Origin: CAZBDU01 sp964490725
Lineage (GTDB): Bacteria; Spirochaetota; Spirochaetia; SZUA-6; DRHE01
NCBI GenBank assembly: GCA_964490725.1
Contig: CAZBDU010000093.1
Span: 1-21,750 of the forward strand
Length of the DNA stretch: 21,750 nucleotides
Reading direction: 5' to 3'
This document shows, in pieces, positions 13,467-19,550 of this stretch. A program made the translations under genes and the position numbers. Below the pieces are notes generated by a model, which was given only the letters and a program-made list of their open reading frames with translations, did no database searches and had not been told where the DNA came from. The number at the start of each line of letters is the position of its first letter. Positions within the stretch are counted from its first letter, which is position 1.

Positions 13467-15482
13467 CTACTCCTCCAGACGGTAGCGCACCCCCGGGTAG
13501 GGGGGATCTACGCGCTTTACACCGCTCTGCTCGAAGGCAAGCACGGCCTGACGGACCGGCTCCGCCCTGCCCTCCAGGGACCGCTCCGTCCAGGGCAGGG
13601 ACCCGGTCCAGCGCCTGCGGGGCAGCCGGTCCTCTCCGAAGACGGTGGCGCTCTGCAGCCACCCCCTTACCTTGACGCCGTAGACGTTGCAGGCCCTTCC
13701 GATCAGCGTCCCCGGCTCCAGCACGGCCAGGCAGCCGATGGCGGTGAGGTCTCCGATGACGGCGCCCAGCTTCGAAAGACCGGTGGCGAACTTCCAACCG
13801 TCCACCGAGATCCTCACCTCGCCCCAGTCGTTCTTGACGTTGGAGTTCATGGACCCGGCGCCCTGGTTGACCATGCTCCCCAGGATCGAGTCGCCGCAGT
13901 AGCTGTAGTGGCCCGCCTCGGAGCCGGCCGCGAGCTCCCGTCCGTCCTGGGGGTCGCGCACCGGCACCCCATCGAGGATCACGGTGTTCTTGGCCTCGGA
14001 GCGGAAGACCACGTTGTCGCCCAGAATCGCGTCCCGGCGGATGTAGGCGCCCGGGAGGATCCGGCACTCTTCACCGACAATGACGTTGTTCCCCAGGGTG
14101 GCTCCATCCACCAGGGTCCGCGCCCCCACGAAGCAGTGGTTGGTCAGCACCGAGCCGCGCACCACCGCATCCTCCTCGATCCACACCTCCCCCCGGATCA
14201 CCGCGCCCCCCTCCACGGTTGCGCCCGATCCCACGAAGGCCGGCCCCTCGATCCTGCCGCCGGTCACCCGGGCGCCGGCCGCCACGTAGACCTGCCCGCC
14301 GATCACCGCCGCCTCCACCGTGGCGCCTGCGCAGATCACCGCTCCGTTCTTGATCACCGCTCCGCCTCCGACGGTGGCACCTGCCTCCACCACCGCCCCC
14401 GGCTCGATCAGAGCGGTCACGGCCGGCACCCCAGGGGAGCCGCTGAGCCGCCCGTCGGGGGGAACCGCCCCCCCCGCCCCCGATTGCGGTGAGGGAGCCT
14501 GAACGCCGCCTCCCTTCCCGCCCCCGGCCAGCAGGGGAGGCAGCCCGGCCATCTTCGCCGCCACCCAGCGGGAACAGTACTCCCCCACCCGCTCCAGCGC
14601 CTGGTAGCAGTAGCGCAGCCCCGCGAAGATCTCGGCGTGACGGAAGCGCCCCGTATCCGCGAAGTAGTAGGAAACCGACAAAGCGTCTTCCAGGAGCGTG
14701 GCCCCGGCGCCCCGCAGCGCCTCGGCCAGCCCGGCCTGCTCTGCCGGGCTGGAGCCGGTCATCGTCACCGCCTCCAGCGCCGGGAGCCGGTTGGCGCCGA
14801 ACGCCTCGGCCACCTCAGAGAACCACCCGGCGGGCGCCGCCAGGTAGCGCACCTTCTCCAGGGGCAGGGCCTGGAAGTAGGAGCGAGGCCGCAACCCCAG
14901 CCGCTCCGCCCACAGCTCCAGATCCTCCAGGTCCAGGGCAAGCCCGGCCGGACTGTCCCGCAGCAGCTGCCGGAGGAAACGGGCCGAGGCCAGCTTCTCC
15001 ACGATGCCGCGCACCTCCACGTCCTGCGGCCGGGACGGCGGGCAGACCAGGAAGCGTTCCTCCCCGAGTCGCTCGGAGAGGAAATCGATGTTGGCCGCCA
15101 GGATCTGCTCCGCATCCGAAAGGTCCAGGTCCACATCCCGATCCCCAGGGCTGAGGGGCATGATCACGAATCGCACGGTGTGGTTGCGGGCGGGGCCGTC
15201 GCGGTTGGAGACGTAGTCGTAGTGGCCCGCCTGGCTGCCTGCACCCCGTTCCAGCACCACCAGGTCGCGGTATCCCCCGGGCAGCCGCGGCTCCAGGAGA
15301 TTGCCGTCCTCCTGCACGAGCACTTCCCAAGGAGGGAACTGGTCGGCCGCCCGCCTGGCGCGCACCGCATCCACGCGATCCTGAAGCCCCACCAGTCCGC
15401 GGTACTCCACGTGAGTGGTACACTGCACCAGTGCCGCCTCGGCGTGTCGCTCCCGGCAGCCGATTCCGATCACTCTCGCCAT
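13467..15482 (-). CDS. Unknown N-terminal domain fused to a GlmU-like left-handed beta-helix
   Basis: A 671-residue cytoplasmic protein with ATG at 15482 and GGGGAGG 7 nt upstream. Residues about 353-612 are hexapeptide repeats (VIEPGAVVEAGATVGGGAVI style), forming a left-handed beta-helix. The final third (the AGHYSYCGDSILGSMVNQGAG stretch, then KLGAVIGDLTAIG and LEPGTLIGR) matches the acyl- or nucleotide-sugar-type C-terminus of GlmU-like sugar-phosphate nucleotidyltransferases. The expected N-terminal Rossmann pyrophosphorylase motif (GxGTRMxP) is absent. Instead residues 1-317 form a domain I do not recognise, containing HYDYVSNRDG (87-96), FLVCPPSRPQDVEVRG and several helices. A Gly/Pro-rich linker (318-352) joins the two. 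It may be a carbohydrate acyltransferase or a structural scaffold; no catalytic residue can be assigned with confidence. Confidence 0.8.
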   Translation of the reverse strand: MARVIGIGCRERHAEAALVQCTTHVEYRGLVGLQDRVDAVRARRAADQFPPWEVLVQEDGNLLEPRLPGGYRDLVVLERGAGSQAGHYDYVSNRDGPARNHTVRFVIMPLSPGDRDVDLDLSDAEQILAANIDFLSERLGEERFLVCPPSRPQDVEVRGIVEKLASARFLRQLLRDSPAGLALDLEDLELWAERLGLRPRSYFQALPLEKVRYLAAPAGWFSEVAEAFGANRLPALEAVTMTGSSPAEQAGLAEALRGAGATLLEDALSVSYYFADTGRFRHAEIFAGLRYCYQALERVGEYCSRWVAAKMAGLPPLLAGGGKGGGVQAPSPQSGAGGAVPPDGRLSGSPGVPAVTALIEPGAVVEAGATVGGGAVIKNGAVICAGATVEAAVIGGQVYVAAGARVTGGRIEGPAFVGSGATVEGGAVIRGEVWIEEDAVVRGSVLTNHCFVGARTLVDGATLGNNVIVGEECRILPGAYIRRDAILGDNVVFRSEAKNTVILDGVPVRDPQDGRELAAGSEAGHYSYCGDSILGSMVNQGAGSMNSNVKNDWGEVRISVDGWKFATGLSKLGAVIGDLTAIGCLAVLEPGTLIGRACNVYGVKVRGWLQSATVFGEDRLPRRRWTGSLPWTERSLEGRAEPVRQAVLAFEQSGVKRVDPPYPGVRYRLEE

Positions 15483-15509
15483 CTCGAACCTCCCCGGCCT
15501 CCGGCGGCA

Positions 15510-15550
15510 TGATTCTGCCCTAAGCCTAACCGCTTCGTCCGGCAGAATCA
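15510..15550. repeat. Perfect 10-bp inverted repeat upstream of the beta-helix gene
   Basis: TGATTCTGCC (15510-15519) and GGCAGAATCA (15541-15550) around 21 nt. It is AT-richer than its surroundings, so less likely chance. One arm overlaps the -35 and the other lies just past the -10 of the candidate promoter, a layout expected for a repressor operator. Confidence 0.5.
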
Positions 15551-15551
15551 A
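15523..15551 (-). promoter_or_regulatory. Candidate promoter of the beta-helix gene
   Basis: On the minus strand TTGATT (15551-15546), 17-nt spacer, TAGGCT (15528-15523). The -35 is good and the -10 weak (three of six). The leader to ATG 15482 would be about 35 nt. Confidence 0.35.
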
Positions 15552-15565
15552 ACCCCTCCGCCCTC

Positions 15566-15629
15566 GGCGCCTGGGGGCTTCGGCGCCTCCGGGCTCCGGG
15601 GCCTGGGGGCTCCGGCGCCTGGGGGCTCC
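15566..15629. repeat. Four tandem 16-bp repeats
   Basis: Units at 15566-15581, 15582-15597, 15598-15613 and 15614-15629, consensus GGCGCCTGGGGGCTCC, each differing from it at no more than two positions. They lie between the two divergent promoters and outside any gene. The period is not a multiple of three. Confidence 0.8.
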
Positions 15630-15640
15630 CCGCGGCCGCG

Positions 15641-15670
15641 TTGAGGCGAGCGGGGTGGGCGGGCTATACT
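15641..15670 (+). promoter_or_regulatory. Candidate promoter of the small Cys-rich protein gene
   Basis: TTGAGG (15641-15646), 18-nt spacer, TATACT (15665-15670). The leader would be about 14 nt. Confidence 0.5.
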
Positions 15671-15690
15671 GGTCCGGCAGAGCCCGAGAG

Positions 15691-15897
15691 ATGGAACCGC
15701 CGCCCAGAGCCCCGAACTGCCTGAAGTGCCGCCACTTCTTCGTCTCCTGGGATCCGGCGTTTCCCCGGGGCTGCCGTGTGTTCGAGGTCAAGAGCCGCAG
15801 GCTTCCCAGTCATGTGGTCTACCAGGCTACCGGCAGGCACTGCCCCGCCTTCGAGAAGTCCCCGCGTATCAGAGAAGCCGGACGGGAGGGAACATGA
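15691..15897 (+). CDS. Small Cys-rich, probably metal-binding protein
   Basis: A 68-residue protein with C10, C13, H15, C28 and C51 in the arrangement CLKCRHFFVSWDPAFPRGCRVFEVKS...HCPAFE. I recall similar small proteins (CxxCxHF.xTWD..FP.GC) in several bacterial groups, where they are often unnamed. Four Cys and a His suggest a zinc knuckle or a cluster site, but no activity can be stated. There is no signal peptide. A TATACT promoter lies just upstream and the stop overlaps the ATG of the methyltransferase remnant (ATGA), so both share one mRNA. The start is ATG 15691 with a weak GAGAG ahead; upstream codons in the same frame belong to the tandem-repeat region and are not coding. Confidence 0.75.
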   Translation: MEPPPRAPNCLKCRHFFVSWDPAFPRGCRVFEVKSRRLPSHVVYQATGRHCPAFEKSPRIREAGREGT

Positions 15898-16379
15898 GCC
15901 ACCGCTGGGAACCCCACCAGTACCTGAAGTACCGCGGCGAGCGCACCCGGCCCTCCGCCGATCTAGCCGCGGGGATTGCCCAGGCGGATCCCCGGGACGT
16001 CCTTGACGTGGGCTGCGGGCCCGGCAACAGCAGGGAGGTCCTGCGCCGGCGCCGGCCGTCGGCCCGGGTCGTCGGGGTGGACTACTACGACCTGCTGTGC
16101 CGTCTGTGCCGGAGCGTGGACCTGTGGGAGACCACCTACTTCCACGAGATGGCGGGCCACAGGGACCCCATCGAGTGGTACCGCGGCACCGGCATGAAGC
16201 CCTACCTCCAGCGGCTTCCCGATGGAGGGGCACGGGAGGAGTTCATGGCGGAGGTGCTGGAGCGCTGCCGGGACAGCTACCGCCCGCAGGCCGACGGCAC
16301 CGTGCTCTATCCCTTCCGCCGGCTGTTCTTCATTGCCAGCCCCCTGGACGGGAAGGCCGCGGCGAGGAGCACCCGGTGA
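15894..16379 (+). pseudogene. tam: Trans-aconitate 2-methyltransferase with internal in-frame deletion
   Basis: A 161-residue frame whose first 63 residues (WEPHQYLKYRGERTRP, the SAM motif DVGCGPGNS at 38-46, RVVGVD) and last 98 residues (YYDLLCRLCRSVDLWETTYFHE, then GTGMKPYLQRL and FRRLFFIA) both match Tam of E. coli, remembered as about 252 aa. Between D63 and Y64 (bases 16080-16085), roughly 100 residues of the family are missing, including the acidic post-I loop, the ANASLQW motif and most of the Rossmann core. The reading frame is kept. Such a protein could hardly bind S-adenosylmethionine, so I mark it as broken, though a structural role or a collapsed assembly cannot be excluded. It starts at ATGA within the stop of the preceding gene, with a strong GGGAGGG ribosome site. 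Confidence 0.75.
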
Positions 16380-16396
16380 AGCGCCGCCTGCGGAGC

Positions 16397-17230
16397 TCAC
16401 GGCTCGCCTTCCAGCACCTCCCGGGCGACACGGCAGAACTCCTGGTACACGATGAGGGTGCCTGATGAGAGGCCAAGCCTCCGGGCCAGCCGGAGGCGCC
16501 GGCGCCTGCCCGGGTGGGCCTCTCGGCGGCGGGAATGCGCCGGGCCTCTCAGAGCGAAGGAGCTCTCCAGCACCTCCGTCAGCTTCGCGAGCTCCTCCCG
16601 GCTCACAGGATCCCGGGCCAGGGCAGTGCGCAGATCCAGGTCCTCCACCAGCCACGCCGCCTGCCGCTCGATCTCGTCGACCTGAGGGGCGGCCTCGCTG
16701 GGAGCCTCCGGCCTGTCGCGATGAGCCAGCGCCCGATGCAGCCGTGTCAACAGCGGGTCCTCCCGGGCGTCCAGGCGGTCGATCTCCTTCCGCGCCTCCT
16801 CCACCCGCGCCCACAGCAGGGGCAGCTCCCGGTTGCGCCGCCGCGCCGCCCAGAACGCCGCCAGGGCGCCCCCTCCGATCAGCAGCGTCTCGTCCAGGGC
16901 CGGCACCGGGTCCGGGAGCACCACGTTCACGATCCCCAGAGCGGCCACCGCCACCCCCGCCACGAAGAGCGTGGTGTTCCTGTCCTGCGCCGCCTGCGCC
17001 CTGCGGTCCACCAGACTGCGCAGCCGGCCGCACAGGTCCTCCAGGGCCCGTTCGTCGCAGCCTTGGAACCGGCGCACCTCCACCGCCCCGCGGGCCAGGG
17101 CAGCCTCGGGGCAACGTTCCAGCAGGAGGGGGTACACGATCCGGTAGCGGGAGGGATCCGCGGCCAGCGGGAGGACGTACACCGGCACCAGCCCCTCCCC
17201 GGAATCGCTCTCGATCTGGCGGTACCGCAC
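16397..17230 (-). CDS. Two-TM membrane protein of unknown function
   Basis: A 277-residue protein with GTG start at 17230 behind AGGTAGGG. Residues 1-83 are a soluble alpha/beta-looking part. Two membrane helices follow at 87-105 and 112-129 with a short Pro/Asp loop between, and Arg-rich residues 129-133 on their C-terminal side suggest both ends are cytoplasmic. Residues 135-200 are charged and helical, and 228-255 are extremely Arg-rich (HSRRREAHPGRRRRLRLARR), which could bind nucleic acid or acidic lipid. No family is recognised and no catalytic motif is evident. It converges with the tam remnant 17 nt away and diverges from the sulfite-oxidase-fold lipoprotein. Confidence 0.7.
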   Translation of the reverse strand: MRYRQIESDSGEGLVPVYVLPLAADPSRYRIVYPLLLERCPEAALARGAVEVRRFQGCDERALEDLCGRLRSLVDRRAQAAQDRNTTLFVAGVAVAALGIVNVVLPDPVPALDETLLIGGGALAAFWAARRRNRELPLLWARVEEARKEIDRLDAREDPLLTRLHRALAHRDRPEAPSEAAPQVDEIERQAAWLVEDLDLRTALARDPVSREELAKLTEVLESSFALRGPAHSRRREAHPGRRRRLRLARRLGLSSGTLIVYQEFCRVAREVLEGEP

Positions 17231-17239
17231 TGCGAGGCC

Positions 17240-17377
17240 CTACCTCTGCTTCCAGGCCGAAGGCGCCGCGGCAACCGGCCAGATGGCGGCGCAGCGGAGC
17301 CCCCCGGCGAGGGGGACCGCAGGGCGAAAGACGGGCGGCCTCGCAGCCCTGTCGACAGAGACCGGTACGGTTTCCAT
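17240..17377 (-). CDS. Possible 45-residue upstream ORF
   Basis: ATG 17377 to TAG 17240, ending 9 nt before the GTG of the two-TM gene and on the same strand. Third positions are mostly G/C. It begins 13 nt after a TATCGT -10, and has no ribosome site. It may be a leader peptide or simply an open stretch in GC-rich DNA; the Pro/Ala/Arg-rich sequence gives no hint of function. Confidence 0.25.
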   Translation of the reverse strand: METVPVSVDRAARPPVFRPAVPLAGGLRCAAIWPVAAAPSAWKQR

Positions 17378-17390
17378 GCGCCTTGCAGTC

Positions 17391-17420
17391 ACGATACCGG
17401 AAGCGGCCGGTCCGGGGCAA
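17391..17420 (-). promoter_or_regulatory. Candidate promoter of the two-TM protein gene
   Basis: On the minus strand TTGCCC (17420-17415), 18-nt spacer, TATCGT (17396-17391). It would give a leader of about 150 nt to GTG 17230, containing several GC hairpins such as CAGGGC/GCCCTG arms. I cannot match this leader to a known riboswitch. Confidence 0.35.
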
Positions 17421-17441
17421 GCGTTCCGGTCCCGGGGGGCC

Positions 17442-17470
17442 TTTTCCTCCCGCCCCGGGCCGTGTACAGT
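17442..17470 (+). promoter_or_regulatory. Weak candidate promoter of the sulfite-oxidase-fold lipoprotein gene
   Basis: TTTTCC (17442-17447), 17-nt spacer, TACAGT (17465-17470). The leader to ATG 17510 is about 32 nt with GGAGG in place. The -35 is poor. Confidence 0.35.
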
Positions 17471-17509
17471 GGATAGGTTACCAAACTGGTTTGACTTTGG
17501 AGGCTGAGC

Positions 17510-18136
17510 ATGAAAGCCCTGCACCGGCGCCGGGCCGCTGCCCTGGCGGCCGCGGCGGCGTTGCTGTGGGCGTCCGCGGCCGCCGGATGCTCCGGCTCGA
17601 AGGCGGCCGCTCCCGCTCTGGCCCCGGCATCCTCCCAGGAGGAGCTGTCCCAGGAGGAGCTGGCGGAGATGGCCCGTTCCCTCTACCTGCAGGAGGTGAA
17701 CGGGTTGCACGTCACCGGGGTTCCGGTGGTCGTGGACCTGGCCTCCTACCGCCTGAAGGTGACCGGAGAGGTGCGCTCCCCCTTGAGCCTCTCCTTCGAC
17801 CAGCTGCGTTCCATGCCGTCGGTGCGGGAGCACGCCGTGCTGGAGTGCCCCGGCTTCTTCGTGGACGAGGGCAGCTGGAGGGGAGTGAGGGTACGGGAGC
17901 TGCTCCGCAGGGCGGGAGTGGAAGAAGGCGCCACCCGGGTCGTTTTCACCTCCGCGGACGGTCGCTACAGCGCCGAGCTTCCCTTGAGCGCCGTCATGGA
18001 GGAGGGCTTCCTGGTGGCGTTCGCCTTCGAGGGCAGGCAGCTCCTGCCCATCCACGGCTTCCCGCTGCGCCTGGTGGCCAGGGGGTTCCCGGGAAACCGC
18101 TGGGTCAAGTGGCTCGGCGAGCTTTCCGTGCGCTAG
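17510..18136 (+). CDS. Sulfite-oxidase-fold (molybdopterin-binding-like) lipoprotein
   Basis: A 208-residue protein with a lipoprotein signal (lipobox AAGC, C27) and a basic RRR before the hydrophobic core. Residues about 65-208 follow the SUOX/YedY molybdopterin-binding fold: a YRLKVTGEVRSPLSLSFDQL strand-helix, then HAVLECPGFFVDEGSWRGVRVRELL, where C113 takes the place of the Mo-ligating Cys, and the C-terminal IHGFPLRLVARGFPGNRWVKWL stretch. In the family such proteins carry out oxo-transfer in the periplasm. The protein is near the minimal size of the fold and has no heme or dimerisation domain. Moco enzymes need Tat export; the signal has twin Arg but not a clear SRRxFLK, so cofactor loading is uncertain and it could be a cofactor-free relative. 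GGAGG 7 nt before ATG 17510 fixes the start. Confidence 0.8.
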   Translation: MKALHRRRAAALAAAAALLWASAAAGCSGSKAAAPALAPASSQEELSQEELAEMARSLYLQEVNGLHVTGVPVVVDLASYRLKVTGEVRSPLSLSFDQLRSMPSVREHAVLECPGFFVDEGSWRGVRVRELLRRAGVEEGATRVVFTSADGRYSAELPLSAVMEEGFLVAFAFEGRQLLPIHGFPLRLVARGFPGNRWVKWLGELSVR

Positions 18137-18156
18137 CCGCGCCCGCGGCGTTCGGC

Positions 18157-18185
18157 TTGTCCCGCCAGGGGGGATGCCCTACAAT
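18157..18185 (+). promoter_or_regulatory. Sigma70 promoter of the phosphodiesterase-transporter operon
   Basis: TTGTCC (18157-18162), 17-nt spacer, TACAAT (18180-18185). The -10 ends 9 nt before ATG 18195, so the mRNA would have at most a 3-nt leader. The in-frame ATG at 18174 lies upstream of the -10 and is excluded. Confidence 0.6.
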
Positions 18186-18194
18186 ACCGGGACC

Positions 18195-19550
18195 ATGAGC
18201 GCGCGGCGCCGCTCCCCCCCAGGCCCCAGGCCCCTGGTCGTCATCTCCCTGGACGGGCTCGCGGCGGTGGACCTGCCGGCCCTGCGGGAGCTGCCTGCCT
18301 TCGCCCGGCTGCTCGATGGAGGGGCGGCGGTGCACGCCCTGAGGGGGATCTATCCCACTCAGACCTACCCCCTGCACGCCACCATCGCCACGGGCGTGTC
18401 CCCGTCCCGCCACGGGATCCACGCCAACAACAGAGCCGACCCGGGCAACCCCTCCCCGGAGTGGTTCTGGTACCGCCGGGACCTGCAGGCCACCCCTCTG
18501 TTCGAGCGTGCCACCCGGAGGGGAATTCCGACGGCATGCCTGCTGTGGCCGGTGGCGGGCCGGGCCAGGGTCCGCTACCTGATCCCAGAAATCACCGTGG
18601 TCCGTCCCGGTCAGAGCCAGATGCTGCGGGTGCTGTGCGCCGGGAGCCCCCTGTTCATCCTGCGGATGCGCCGCGCCTACGGGCATCTGCTCAGGGGCAT
18701 CCAGCGCCGCTACCTGGACGACTTCACCACCGCGGTGGCCTGCGATCTGATCGGCCGGAGGCGGTTGGGGCTCCTGATGCTCCACCTGCTGGACCTGGAC
18801 TACACGCGCCACCTCTACGGCTTCCGCAGCCCCGAGGCCTCGCGCGTTCTGGAGAAACAGGACGGACGGCTGGCACGCATCCTGGCGGCGCTGGAAGGCG
18901 CGGGCGGATCGCGGCAGGGCGCGGTGGTGGTTCTGGGGGATCACGCCTATCTGGACGTGCACAGCCGCATCAACCTCAACACCGCCCTGCGGGAGGCGGG
19001 GCTGCTCCAGGAGGGCCCCCGCGGGAGGGTTCGCGAGTGGCGGGCGTGGGCGGCCTCGTGCGAAGGCTCGGCGCAGCTGTTCCTGCGCGATCCGGAAAGC
19101 CGGACGGACCGGCGCAGGCTCACCGACCTGCTGCGCCGCCTGGCGGCGGACCCGGAAAGCGGCGTTGAGGCCCTTTACGAGGAGGAGGCGCTGCGCGAGA
19201 TGGGTGTGGGAAGGGCAGTCCAGATGATGGTGGAGGCGCGGCAGGGCTACTACTTCGGAGCCGAGCTGCGGCCGCGATTGGTGGAGCCCGCGGAGGTCGG
19301 TCACCGCGCCGCCCACGGCTATCATCCCGACCGGCCGGGCTATCGCTCCCTGGCGCTTGGCGCCGGGCGCGGCCTGGCCCGGGGAGCCAGTCTGGCCGAA
19401 GCGCGCATCCTGGACCTGGGTCCCACGCTGGCCGCGCTGCTGGGCTTTGCCCTCCCCGGGGCGGAGGGACGCATCCTGGAGGAGATCCTGGAGCCGGAGC
19501 TCCTCCCCGGCTACGGGGGAGAGATCGAACGCCGCGGAGGAAGAGAATGA
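18195..19550 (+). CDS. Type I phosphodiesterase / nucleotide pyrophosphatase-family protein
   Basis: A 451-residue member of the alkaline phosphatase superfamily. Two-metal residues and nucleophile can be placed: D20 in VISLDG, the nucleophile in PTQTYPLHATIATG (most likely T57), D202 and H206 in LDYTRH, D249-H250 in GDH, and H374 in AAHGYHP. This is the set used by NPP-type enzymes that cleave phosphodiester or pyrophosphate bonds of nucleotides, nucleotide sugars or phospholipid head groups. No signal peptide or membrane segment is present, so it should be cytoplasmic, unusual for a family often exported. Its stop overlaps the start of the MFS transporter gene (ATGA), which suggests the two act on the same compound: uptake by the transporter, cleavage inside. 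The substrate is not readable from sequence. Confidence 0.85.
   Translation: MSARRRSPPGPRPLVVISLDGLAAVDLPALRELPAFARLLDGGAAVHALRGIYPTQTYPLHATIATGVSPSRHGIHANNRADPGNPSPEWFWYRRDLQATPLFERATRRGIPTACLLWPVAGRARVRYLIPEITVVRPGQSQMLRVLCAGSPLFILRMRRAYGHLLRGIQRRYLDDFTTAVACDLIGRRRLGLLMLHLLDLDYTRHLYGFRSPEASRVLEKQDGRLARILAALEGAGGSRQGAVVVLGDHAYLDVHSRINLNTALREAGLLQEGPRGRVREWRAWAASCEGSAQLFLRDPESRTDRRRLTDLLRRLAADPESGVEALYEEEALREMGVGRAVQMMVEARQGYYFGAELRPRLVEPAEVGHRAAHGYHPDRPGYRSLALGAGRGLARGASLAEARILDLGPTLAALLGFALPGAEGRILEEILEPELLPGYGGEIERRGGRE

Noticed and set aside
17283..17507. 74-codon plus-strand frame before the sulfite-oxidase-fold gene
   Set aside because: It covers the promoter and ribosome site of the next gene and has unnatural composition.
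17231..17509. Possible riboswitch, for example a Moco or cyclic-di-GMP element, in the divergent region
   Set aside because: Some pieces (a CGAAAG stretch, GC arms) look suggestive, but the conserved core of neither class can be laid out.
18174..18194. ATG start for the phosphodiesterase
   Set aside because: It precedes the TACAAT -10; ATG 18195 is just after it.
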